A program made the translations under genes and the position numbers. Positions 1-5,905 of a stretch of 15,212 bases of DNA are shown piece by piece. The stretch is from XYD1-FULL-39-28 sp964539855 (lineage in GTDB: Bacteria > Patescibacteriota > Minisyncoccia > Minisyncoccales > Staskawiczbacteraceae): NCBI GenBank assembly GCA_964539855.1, contig CAZIJR010000015.1, forward strand, positions 1 through 15,212, written 5' to 3'. Each line of letters opens with the position of its first letter. The first letter of the stretch is position 1. The notes beneath the pieces were generated by a model. It searched no databases. It was not told where the DNA came from and saw nothing but the letters and a program-made list of their open reading frames with translations.

Positions 1-53
1 TTCTTCTTTCTAAGCTTCCTATTGACCCTTTTTGCCTTTATCCAAGTTGTCAT
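1..53 (-). CDS. start of an unidentified gene (partial)
   Basis: An open frame starts with ATG at 53-51, four bases after the yqeY stop, and runs off the window edge. It encodes M-T-T-W-I-K-A-K-R-V-N-R-K-L-R-K-K, a Lys/Arg-rich start. The close spacing to yqeY on the same strand fits the packing of this operon. Seventeen residues are too few to name a family, and a chance ORF cannot be excluded. Confidence 0.35.
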   Translation of the reverse strand, partial: MTTWIKAKRVNRKLRKK

Positions 54-57
54 ATTT

Positions 58-537
58 TTATTTTATTAATGGTTTTACCAAAAGCTCTTTTACTATCTTG
101 CTAACCTCGCCTCCGTCGGCCTTGCCCTTTATTTTAGAGTTTAGTTCTGCCATAACTTTTCCCATATCTTTTATTTCTTTAGCTCCTGTTTCGGCAATGG
201 CCTCCTCTACCAGTTTTTTAAGATCGTCTTCGCTCAATTGCTCGGGTAAATATTTTTTTAATATTTCTATTTCTTTTTGCTCTTTTTCAGCTAATTCGGG
301 GCGGTTACCCTTGGTATATAATTCAATAGCATCTTTTCTTTTTTTTATTTCAGAAGAAACCGAATCTATTATTTCCTCTTCTGTGAGCTGAACTTCTTTT
401 TCTGATTTCTCTTTAAACTTTTTATCTTTTTCTTTTGTCAAAACAGATGCCATCAACATACGTAAAGTCTCCACGACAAATTGATCACCGGACTTCATTG
501 CTTCTTTGATGGAGTTTTGAATATTCTGTTTAAGCAT
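58..537 (-). CDS. yqeY: GatB/YqeY domain-containing protein
   Basis: A 159-aa protein of the YqeY family, which resembles the C-terminal helical domain of the GatB amidotransferase subunit that contacts tRNA. The biochemical role of stand-alone YqeY is not settled. Visible marks are the opening MLKQNIQNSIKEAMK, the TLRMLMASV segment, a charged helical middle, and the KKYLPEQLSEDDLKKLVEE to DMGKVMAELNSKIKGKADG core typical of the family. The frame stays open upstream to 627, but those 30 extra residues come from a stem-loop region and look unlike YqeY, so the start is placed at 537. No Shine-Dalgarno is seen. It follows rpsU directly; rpsU-yqeY adjacency is conserved in many bacteria and supports both calls. 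Confidence 0.9.
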   Translation of the reverse strand: MLKQNIQNSIKEAMKSGDQFVVETLRMLMASVLTKEKDKKFKEKSEKEVQLTEEEIIDSVSSEIKKRKDAIELYTKGNRPELAEKEQKEIEILKKYLPEQLSEDDLKKLVEEAIAETGAKEIKDMGKVMAELNSKIKGKADGGEVSKIVKELLVKPLIK

Positions 538-565
538 AAAATAGCGAGACAATAATCTTTTTGTG

Positions 566-595
566 GGCCTCAGAGACACGAAGTGCCTGATAGCC
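566..595 (-). other. stem-loop between rpsU and yqeY
   Basis: Read on the minus strand, GGC-UA-UCAG-G-CAC-UUC-GUG-UCU-CUGA-G-GCC folds into a bulged hairpin with three paired blocks (GGC/GCC, UCAG/CUGA, CAC/GUG) and a UUC loop. No U-run follows, so it is not an intrinsic terminator. It lies 28 nt before the yqeY ATG and could be an mRNA processing or stability element. That role is inference. Confidence 0.4.
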
Positions 596-637
596 GGAAA
601 AAAGTTTGTTGCCGAGCGGAAAATCAAACCAAAACAA

Positions 638-856
638 TTACTTTGGTTTTGCTAATTTGGCCTCTTTTATTTTGATAGCTTTCTGCTCCACTTTTCTTAT
701 GGCAGATCTTTTTTTAGCCAAAGCTGACTTTGCTCTTTTGTGAAACTGATTTTTCCTAACTTGAAGCAAAGTACCCGACTGCCTTACAGTTTTTGTAAAA
801 CGATGTGCCAGGCTTTGTGAGGTTTCTCTATCTTTTTTTGTTACTTCTAATACCAT
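638..856 (-). CDS. rpsU: small ribosomal subunit protein bS21
   Basis: A 72-aa highly basic protein matching the bS21 pattern: a short N-terminal segment, then LAHRFTKTVRQSGTLLQVRK (RF..xVxxSGxLxxxRKxxFHKR), then a Lys/Arg-rich helical tail. bS21 sits on the 30S platform near the anti-Shine-Dalgarno end of 16S rRNA and helps initiation. The alternative, bS20 (also small, basic and helical), fits worse because the SG-L-x-x-x-RK-x-x-FHKR segment is bS21-like. It follows hisS by 11 nt and precedes yqeY, its frequent partner. No Shine-Dalgarno precedes the ATG at 856-854. Confidence 0.87.
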   Translation of the reverse strand: MVLEVTKKDRETSQSLAHRFTKTVRQSGTLLQVRKNQFHKRAKSALAKKRSAIRKVEQKAIKIKEAKLAKPK

Positions 857-867
857 ATATTGTTTAT

Positions 868-2196
868 TTACTTTTTTATTTTAGCTTTTCCCGATTTTAT
901 CGAGGATCCACGATTACCTTGCAATCGGGACATTTCACTTACGACCTTGTCAAGTTTTATTTCTTTTTGGGTGCCTGTATCCATATCCCTCAGAGTAATA
1001 AAATCTTCTAATGCTTCTTTTTGTCCAAAAATTAAAACCCATCTTATTCCCAATTTATTGGCGGTTCTTAACTGAGCCTTTAAAGAATCCTTTGAAAACG
1101 ATTCTGCTACGGGAATTTTTGCCTCCCTAAACTCTTCAAACAATTTCATACTTTTCCTTTTTGCCAGCTGTCCTAGTTGCGCCAAAAATATTTTAGCGTC
1201 ATCTTGTTTTACCTTGGGCTTTATTTCTTTTAACTTCATCACATTTACTATTCTTTCAAACCCTCCTGCGGCTCCGCAAGCAGGTGTATCTCTGCCTCCC
1301 AGAAGCTTAACCAGGCCGTCATATCTACCTCCTCCAATCAAGGTGCCTTGGCTTTCGCCGTCCTCACTTTTTTCTGTAACCTCAAAAACTGTTTTTGTGT
1401 AGTAATCTAACCCTCTTACTAAATAAGGGTTTAGTACATATGGCAGCTCCAGCTCGTCTAAAAACTCCAAAACCTGCTTAAAGTGGGCGTGGCAGTTATC
1501 ACATAAGTGATCTATAATTTGCGGAGCACCTGCTTTTACTCTTTGGCATTTTTCTTCTTTGCAGTCTAAAATCCTAAGCGGATTTTCTTTTAATCTTCTT
1601 TGACAGTCTGAACACAAAGAAGATCTTCTTGACTTAAAATAGCTTGTTAATATTTTTTTAAAATAAGGTCTACATTCTGTATCCCCAATAGAATTAAGCT
1701 CTATTTTTAAATTTTTAAAACCCAACTCTTTTAAAACATCGTAGCTCATTTGTATAAGTTGGCCATCAATAGAAGGATTTTGTTCTCCTAAAACTTCCAG
1801 GCTAAACTGGGAAAACTGTCTATACCTGCCTGCCTGTGGTTTTTCATGCCTAAAGCAAGGGCCTGATGTCCACAGCTTTACTGGCTGGGGCAAATTATGC
1901 ATTCCGTTTTCAATATAACTTCTGGCTATAGATGGCGTAAACTCGGGCCGTAAAGCGACTGTGTCTCCTCCTTTGGTACGAAATACATACATTTCCTTTT
2001 CCACGATGTCTGTTCCAGCTCCCGTTCCTTTTAAAAATAAATCTGCCATCTCTAGTACGGGAGTATCTATGCGCTGAAAACAATAATAATTGGCAACGCT
2101 TTCAATTGCCTTGTTCAAGCGTCTAAGATAAACTTGGTCTTCTGGCAGGATGTCGTGCATTCCGGTTAAAGTTTGGAGTCTTTGTTTGCTTGTCAT
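868..2196 (-). CDS. hisS: histidine--tRNA ligase
   Basis: A 442-aa class II aminoacyl-tRNA synthetase that charges tRNA-His. Visible elements in order: the opening GMHDILPED (residues 12-20); LRPEFTPSIAR (82-92); motif 2 as FRHEKPQAGRYRQF (115-128); a Cys-rich insertion (C195, C198, C212, C217, C232, C235) that could bind a metal; the HisA box RGLDYYTKTVFE (261-272); GGGRYDGL (288-295); and motif 3 around GFERI (312-316). A C-terminal anticodon-binding domain follows from about 335. The length is normal. It starts 3 nt after the lepB stop and has no Shine-Dalgarno, so it is probably read from the lepB transcript. Confidence 0.97.
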   Translation of the reverse strand: MTSKQRLQTLTGMHDILPEDQVYLRRLNKAIESVANYYCFQRIDTPVLEMADLFLKGTGAGTDIVEKEMYVFRTKGGDTVALRPEFTPSIARSYIENGMHNLPQPVKLWTSGPCFRHEKPQAGRYRQFSQFSLEVLGEQNPSIDGQLIQMSYDVLKELGFKNLKIELNSIGDTECRPYFKKILTSYFKSRRSSLCSDCQRRLKENPLRILDCKEEKCQRVKAGAPQIIDHLCDNCHAHFKQVLEFLDELELPYVLNPYLVRGLDYYTKTVFEVTEKSEDGESQGTLIGGGRYDGLVKLLGGRDTPACGAAGGFERIVNVMKLKEIKPKVKQDDAKIFLAQLGQLAKRKSMKLFEEFREAKIPVAESFSKDSLKAQLRTANKLGIRWVLIFGQKEALEDFITLRDMDTGTQKEIKLDKVVSEMSRLQGNRGSSIKSGKAKIKK

Positions 2197-2199
2197 TTT

Positions 2200-2769
2200 T
2201 TAATAACTTGGAACCGTTATGTGTGATAAAGCGGCCATAGGAAAAATTCTTAAAAGCGCCTTGCCTATTATGTCTTTTCTCGGCACAACTCCCCACGCCC
2301 TGGAGTCAAATGAATATTCTCTGTTATCTCCCAGGACAAAAAATTCATCAACCGCCAAAGTAACATTTGTATTCCCATAGGTTTTTAGATTATTTGGGAG
2401 ATAGGTTTCATCTAAAACTGTTGCGATGTCATTGCTAATTATTTTCACTTCTCCATTTGAAACGTTTACTATTTCGCCGGGCAAGCCTATTATTCTTTTT
2501 ATAAATCTTTGGGTTTTGTCTTTGGGATAATTAAAAACAATAACATCTCCTCTTTGAGGCTCTGAAAATCTGTAAGAAATTTCATCTACTATTAAATAAT
2601 CTCCCGACTCAAAACTTGGAGACATTGACTCACCTTTTACTATAAAAGGCTGAAACAAAAAATAACGTATAGGAGCCACTATTACCAAAGCAATAAGGGC
2701 AATTTTGGCCAATTCCCATACAAAAGAAAAAAACTTTTTACTTGCGTTTTCTTGTATATTCTCTTCCAT
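2200..2769 (-). CDS. lepB: signal peptidase I
   Basis: A 189-aa membrane-anchored serine protease that removes signal peptides from exported proteins. One N-terminal transmembrane segment covers about residues 16-34. Box B is GESMSPSFESGDYLIVD with the nucleophile Ser48. Box D is RFIKRIIGLPGE with the general base Lys91. Box E is GDNREYSFDSRAWG near residues 147-160. All catalytic elements are present and the length is typical of the short bacterial form. It is the first gene of the lepB-hisS-rpsU-yqeY group, with a promoter ending about 22 nt upstream and no Shine-Dalgarno in the roughly 16-nt leader. Confidence 0.97.
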   Translation of the reverse strand: MEENIQENASKKFFSFVWELAKIALIALVIVAPIRYFLFQPFIVKGESMSPSFESGDYLIVDEISYRFSEPQRGDVIVFNYPKDKTQRFIKRIIGLPGEIVNVSNGEVKIISNDIATVLDETYLPNNLKTYGNTNVTLAVDEFFVLGDNREYSFDSRAWGVVPRKDIIGKALLRIFPMAALSHITVPSY

Positions 2770-2791
2770 TTTTTTATAAGCTAATTTTAAT

Positions 2792-2820
2792 ATTATATCA
2801 TAACTTTAAGGGCATTGCAA
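2792..2820 (-). promoter_or_regulatory. sigma70-type promoter of the lepB operon
   Basis: On the minus strand a -35 box TTGCAA (2820-2815), a 17-nt spacer and a perfect -10 TATAAT (2797-2792) lie upstream of lepB. The predicted start near 2786 leaves a leader of about 16 nt. The terminator of the upstream gene ends just before it, so this is a clean unit boundary. Confidence 0.75.
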
Positions 2821-2834
2821 TAGCATAAAAAACT

Positions 2835-2872
2835 AAAAAAAGCGGGCCACAGCACTTACGTGCCGTGACCCC
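2835..2872 (-). terminator. intrinsic terminator of the 80-aa gene
   Basis: Read on the minus strand, GGGUCACGGCAC, loop GUAA, GUGCUGUGGCCC form a 12-bp stem with two G-U pairs, followed by GC and seven U residues. It lies 25 nt after the TGA of the small gene at 2898 and separates it from the lepB promoter. Confidence 0.9.
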
Positions 2873-2897
2873 AGAGAGATCGGGATGTCTCTTGTTA

Positions 2898-3140
2898 TCA
2901 ATGCGCACGTCGCGAACGACTTCGGTAAGACCGCCGTTGCGTACGTATAGAAGGTGCTGACTTATCGCCGACAAGACGTCGAACGTCCTTGATATTGGGC
3001 CTAAATCCGAACCGTTGCTGAAACGGGCCTACTATGGCGTTGAAAACGCCTCGTTTGAGAGACCTTACCCCATTATCCAAATGGGACAAAACAAAAATCT
3101 CCTGTTCGGGGTTAAGACCGCGACGTCTGCTTTTAGGCAT
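2898..3140 (-). CDS. 80-aa arginine-rich basic protein, function unknown
   Basis: I do not recognise the family. The protein has 16 Arg and 4 Lys against 5 acidic residues in 80 aa, so a net charge near +15. It opens with MPKSRRRGLNPEQE, then a predicted helical part around residues 11-58, where VGPFQQRFGFRPN-IKDVRRLV could be helix-turn-helix, and ends in a Ser/Arg tail (QRRSYRSRSRRAH). Nucleic-acid binding is the natural inference. It looks like a real gene: an AAGGAAG Shine-Dalgarno 6 nt before the ATG, a consensus promoter and a terminator. It is compositionally foreign: 34 of 60 bases at 2881-2940 are G or C, against 18 of 60 at 3481-3540 in pth, and 13 of its 16 Arg codons are CGN. It stands alone between two divergent housekeeping operons. 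Confidence 0.7.
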   Translation of the reverse strand: MPKSRRRGLNPEQEIFVLSHLDNGVRSLKRGVFNAIVGPFQQRFGFRPNIKDVRRLVGDKSAPSIRTQRRSYRSRSRRAH

Positions 3141-3146
3141 GTCTTG

Positions 3147-3153
3147 CTTCCTT
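3147..3153 (-). promoter_or_regulatory. ribosome binding site of the 80-aa gene
   Basis: AAGGAAG on the minus strand, 6 nt before the ATG at 3140. It is the only well-spaced Shine-Dalgarno I find in the window and fixes the start of this small gene. Confidence 0.65.
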
Positions 3154-3169
3154 GAACTAAAAACATGAT

Positions 3170-3196
3170 GGACAGAAAGTTGCCCCTTCTCTGCCC
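3170..3196 (-). other. G-rich hairpin in the leader of the 80-aa gene
   Basis: On the minus strand GGGCAGAGA pairs with UUUCUGUCC (9 bp with two G-U pairs) around the loop AGGGGCAAC. It lies inside a 5' leader of about 145 nt that is as GC-rich as the coding part. The exposed G-rich loop could bind a protein or RNA. No known riboswitch pattern is recognised. Confidence 0.4.
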
Positions 3197-3291
3197 GACC
3201 CCGCCGTTCGTCCCTAAACCTGAAACCTGCTTAAGTTTTGTCTCCTTTTTGTTAGAGGAGTAGATAATGCTTGTGAATGAACTCTTTTAAT

Positions 3292-3319
3292 ATTATAGCT
3301 GACTAATAAATTATGTCAA
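3292..3319 (-). promoter_or_regulatory. consensus sigma70 promoter of the 80-aa gene
   Basis: On the minus strand a perfect -35 TTGACA (3319-3314), a 16-nt spacer and a perfect -10 TATAAT (3297-3292). The start would fall near 3286, leaving a long leader of about 145 nt. It is back to back with the pth promoter, and the two -35 boxes are separated by one base. Confidence 0.8.
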
Positions 3320-3320
3320 A

Positions 3321-3347
3321 TTGATTTAACTTTAATTGTGATATAAT
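3321..3347 (+). promoter_or_regulatory. promoter of the pth-mfd-topA-relA block
   Basis: A perfect -10 TATAAT (3342-3347) with a weaker -35 TTGATT (3321-3326) at a short 15-nt spacing. The -10 ends 8 nt before the pth ATG, so transcription should begin within a base or two of the start codon and the mRNA would be leaderless. Confidence 0.65.
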
Positions 3348-3355
3348 ATTTAAAT

Positions 3356-3904
3356 ATGATGATTGTAGTAATAGGTTTAGGAAACCCTGGCACAAAATTT
3401 AATAATACTCGCCATAATGTAGGCTTTATGGCCATAGATAAATTTACAGAAAAAAACAATTTTCCTGATTTTAAATTAGATAAAAAAGCAAACGCTTTAA
3501 TTTCTGAACAAGCTGATATCATTCTTGTTAAACCACAAACTTTTATGAACGAGTCTGGCAAAGCAGTAAAAGCCACAATCAAAAACAAGCCCATTGAGAT
3601 CTTGGTAATAATTCATGATGATATAGACTTGCCCGTAGGAAAAATAAAAATAGTAAAAGAGCGCGGTTCAGCGGGACATAAAGGCGTGGAGTCTATAATA
3701 AAAAATATTGGCAATGACGGATTAATAAGAATAAGAATTGGTATTAAAGGGGAAAAAGATATAAAAGCAATGAAAGTAGTTTTAAAAAAGTTTACGCCGA
3801 AAGAACAAACTCTTATGAATGAAGCCGTAGAAAAAACCTCCCAAGCCCTCGATTGCCTTATCAAAGAGGGCCTGGAAAAAACGATGAATGAATATAACAA
3901 GTAG
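3356..3904 (+). CDS. pth: peptidyl-tRNA hydrolase
   Basis: A 182-aa enzyme that releases tRNA from peptidyl-tRNAs that have dropped off the ribosome. Seen: GLGNPG at 7-12 (Asn10), TRHNVGF with the catalytic His20, KPQTFMNESG (59-68) with Asn65, HDDIDLPVG with Asp88, and GSAGHKGVESI. In the last motif Lys stands where the E. coli enzyme has the substrate-clamping Asn114 (GGHNG), a change worth noting. The length is normal. The second codon is also ATG (3359), but the leaderless promoter favours 3356. Its end overlaps the mfd start by 17 nt. The pth-mfd order is also known in Bacillus-type genomes. Confidence 0.97.
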   Translation: MMIVVIGLGNPGTKFNNTRHNVGFMAIDKFTEKNNFPDFKLDKKANALISEQADIILVKPQTFMNESGKAVKATIKNKPIEILVIIHDDIDLPVGKIKIVKERGSAGHKGVESIIKNIGNDGLIRIRIGIKGEKDIKAMKVVLKKFTPKEQTLMNEAVEKTSQALDCLIKEGLEKTMNEYNK

Positions 3905-5858
3905 TTTAAACCATGTTTTAATTGTAAGCATCACCCCCTACTTTCTTGAGAAAGAGGGGTCTTGGTTTGCAGAAAATCTAAAGAGGATACTAGGGGCCAG
4001 ACATTTGCAGTCGTTTTTTCAAGACAATATCTTGTTTTTGGAAAAAGATAATAATTATAATTTTTCTGAAGTTTTACGAAAACTTGATGAAATGGGTTAT
4101 GAAAAAGTTTTTAAGGTTACCGATCCTGGAGAGTTTTCGCAAAGAGGCGGGGTAATCGACGTTTTCCCCATAAACTCAACTAACGCCGTACGCCTAGATT
4201 TTTTGGGGAACACAATTGAAAACATAAAGATTTTAGACGATATAAAAATTGAAGATGAGAGAAAATCAAGGAACTTACTAAAGAAAAAATTAAAATCACA
4301 AAAACTCTTTTCTGATTTAAAAGGATTGAAGCCCGGGGATTATTTGGTTCACCTGGACCATGGAGTAGGTAAATTTATTGAAATCCAAGAATTCAAACTG
4401 ACTAATGCAAAGCCTCAAAAATATTATGTTTTAGAGTTCGCAGAAGAAGACAAATTATATGTACCTTTTGGGCTGGAAAAAAAACTATCAAGGTATGTGG
4501 GGTTCCAAAATCCAAGAGTTTCTAGGCTAGGATCCTTACTGTGGCAAAAAACAAAAAAGAAAATAAAAGAAGAGGTAGAAAAACTTGCCAAAGAACTTTT
4601 AGAACTGTATGCACAAAAAGAAACCGCAAAAAGGCCTGCCTACACAGTAGACCAAGAGCTAGAATTTCAACTAAGGGCTGGGTTTGAATACGAAGAAACC
4701 CCGGACCAGCTCCAAGCGATAGAAGATATTGAAAAAGACCTTAAAAAAACAAAACCTATGGACCGTATTGTCTGCGGAGATGTCGGCTTTGGAAAAACAG
4801 AAGTGGCTCTTCGCACAGCCTTATTGGCCGCTACCAATAACAGACAAACTGTTTTGATTTGCCCCACGACAATTTTAGCAAACCAGCATTTTAACAATTT
4901 TGAAAAAAGATTCAAAAAACTTCCCATAAGGGTTGCCATGATGACCAGGTTGCAAACAAAAAAAGAACAGAAAAAAATTATATCGGATTTAAAAGACGGC
5001 AGGATAGACATTGTTGTAGGAACTCATAGGCTTTTATCAAAAGATATAGAATTCAAAAACTTACAACTGTTGATTATTGATGACGAACAGCGTTTTGGCG
5101 TAAAACAAAAAGAAAGATTACGTCAGATCAAATTATCTTTGGACGTCTTAAGCTTATCAGCTACACCTATCCCCCGCACAATTTATTTAGCTCTTTCGTC
5201 TTTTAAAGAAATAAGTTTAATGCAAACGCCTCCAAAAGGCAGGCAGGCAATAGAGACAAAAGTTTTACCTTATGATAAAAAAACCATTAAAAAACTAATA
5301 ACCTCTGAACTAAAGAGAAAAGGACAAATTTATTATCTGCACAATAGAGTGCAAACCATTGAAAAAGTTGCGAGTAGTATAAAAGAGCTTTGCCCGCGAG
5401 CAAAAGTCGGCGTAATACACGGTAGAATAGCCGAAAAAAAATTGGTTAAAATAATGGCCAGCTTTCAAAAGCAAGATACAAATGTCTTGGTGGCGACAAC
5501 CATTATTGAAAACGGATTAGACCTTCCAAGCGTAAATACTATTATAATAGAAGACGCTACAAAGCTGGGGCTTTCACAAGCCCACCAAATACGTGGCAGG
5601 GTTGGCAGGTCGGGAACAAAAAGCTACGCATATTTTATGTTTGATAAAAAGAATATAACCCCTCTAGTAAAAGAAAGACTAGATGCCTTGGAAGATTCGC
5701 AAGAATTAGGGTCAGGATACCAAATTGCAATCAGGGATTTAGAATTAAGAGGAGCAGGAAATATCTTAGGTAAAGAACAGTCCGGCGCCATAAATAAAAT
5801 AGGTCTAAATTTATATTCTCAAGTTTTATCTGAAGCAGTGGAAAAAATGCGAAATTAA
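3888..5858 (+). CDS. mfd: minimal transcription-repair coupling factor (Mfd)
   Basis: A DNA translocase that removes stalled RNA polymerase and recruits repair. At 656 aa it is far shorter than the usual 1100-1150. Residues 9-18 (HVLIVSITPY) align with the last strand of domain 1a. A domain 2-like part covers about 58-118 (GEFSQRGGVIDVFP, VRLDF). Domains 1b and 3 are missing. The CarD-like RNA-polymerase-interacting domain is at about 147-205 (KPGDYLVHLDHGVGKF). The helicase core has Walker A GDVGFGKTE (297-305, Lys303), motif II as DDEQRFG (398-404), SATPIPR (424-430) and HQIRGRVGRSG (566-576). The TRG segment LRGAGNILGKEQSG is at 620-633. It ends right after TRG, without D7. An in-frame TGA directly before the ATG, inside intact pth, rules out a longer N-terminus. 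It is translationally coupled to pth. Confidence 0.93.
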   Translation: MNITSSLNHVLIVSITPYFLEKEGSWFAENLKRILGARHLQSFFQDNILFLEKDNNYNFSEVLRKLDEMGYEKVFKVTDPGEFSQRGGVIDVFPINSTNAVRLDFLGNTIENIKILDDIKIEDERKSRNLLKKKLKSQKLFSDLKGLKPGDYLVHLDHGVGKFIEIQEFKLTNAKPQKYYVLEFAEEDKLYVPFGLEKKLSRYVGFQNPRVSRLGSLLWQKTKKKIKEEVEKLAKELLELYAQKETAKRPAYTVDQELEFQLRAGFEYEETPDQLQAIEDIEKDLKKTKPMDRIVCGDVGFGKTEVALRTALLAATNNRQTVLICPTTILANQHFNNFEKRFKKLPIRVAMMTRLQTKKEQKKIISDLKDGRIDIVVGTHRLLSKDIEFKNLQLLIIDDEQRFGVKQKERLRQIKLSLDVLSLSATPIPRTIYLALSSFKEISLMQTPPKGRQAIETKVLPYDKKTIKKLITSELKRKGQIYYLHNRVQTIEKVASSIKELCPRAKVGVIHGRIAEKKLVKIMASFQKQDTNVLVATTIIENGLDLPSVNTIIIEDATKLGLSQAHQIRGRVGRSGTKSYAYFMFDKKNITPLVKERLDALEDSQELGSGYQIAIRDLELRGAGNILGKEQSGAINKIGLNLYSQVLSEAVEKMRN

Positions 5859-5905
5859 ATTTTTGTGTTATAGTAAACAAAACAAATATTCATTAAATCA
5901 AAATT

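Noticed and set aside
538..627. Thirty-residue N-terminal extension of YqeY
   Set aside because: The sequence is not YqeY-like, overlaps the stem-loop and exceeds the usual family length; the ATG at 537 gives the standard N-terminus.
1264..1284. Palindrome-like CCTGCGGCTCCGCAAGCAGG in hisS
   Set aside because: It encodes the conserved D-T-P-A-C-G-A-A-G region before motif 3 and is a single copy, so coding constraint explains it.
2835..3290. The GC-rich unit as RNase P RNA, tmRNA or 6S RNA
   Set aside because: None of the conserved cores of RNase P RNA or the tRNA-like ends of tmRNA are visible, and a clean 80-codon frame with a well-spaced Shine-Dalgarno runs through it.
3840..3890. A longer, normal N-terminus of Mfd hidden upstream
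   Set aside because: A TGA codon lies immediately before the ATG at 3888 in the same frame, and the upstream DNA encodes an intact Pth.
4667..5011. Antisense open frame inside mfd, and similar frames opposite topA, relA and glyA
   Set aside because: They run opposite strongly conserved protein sequence, show no family features and lack promoters or ribosome sites.
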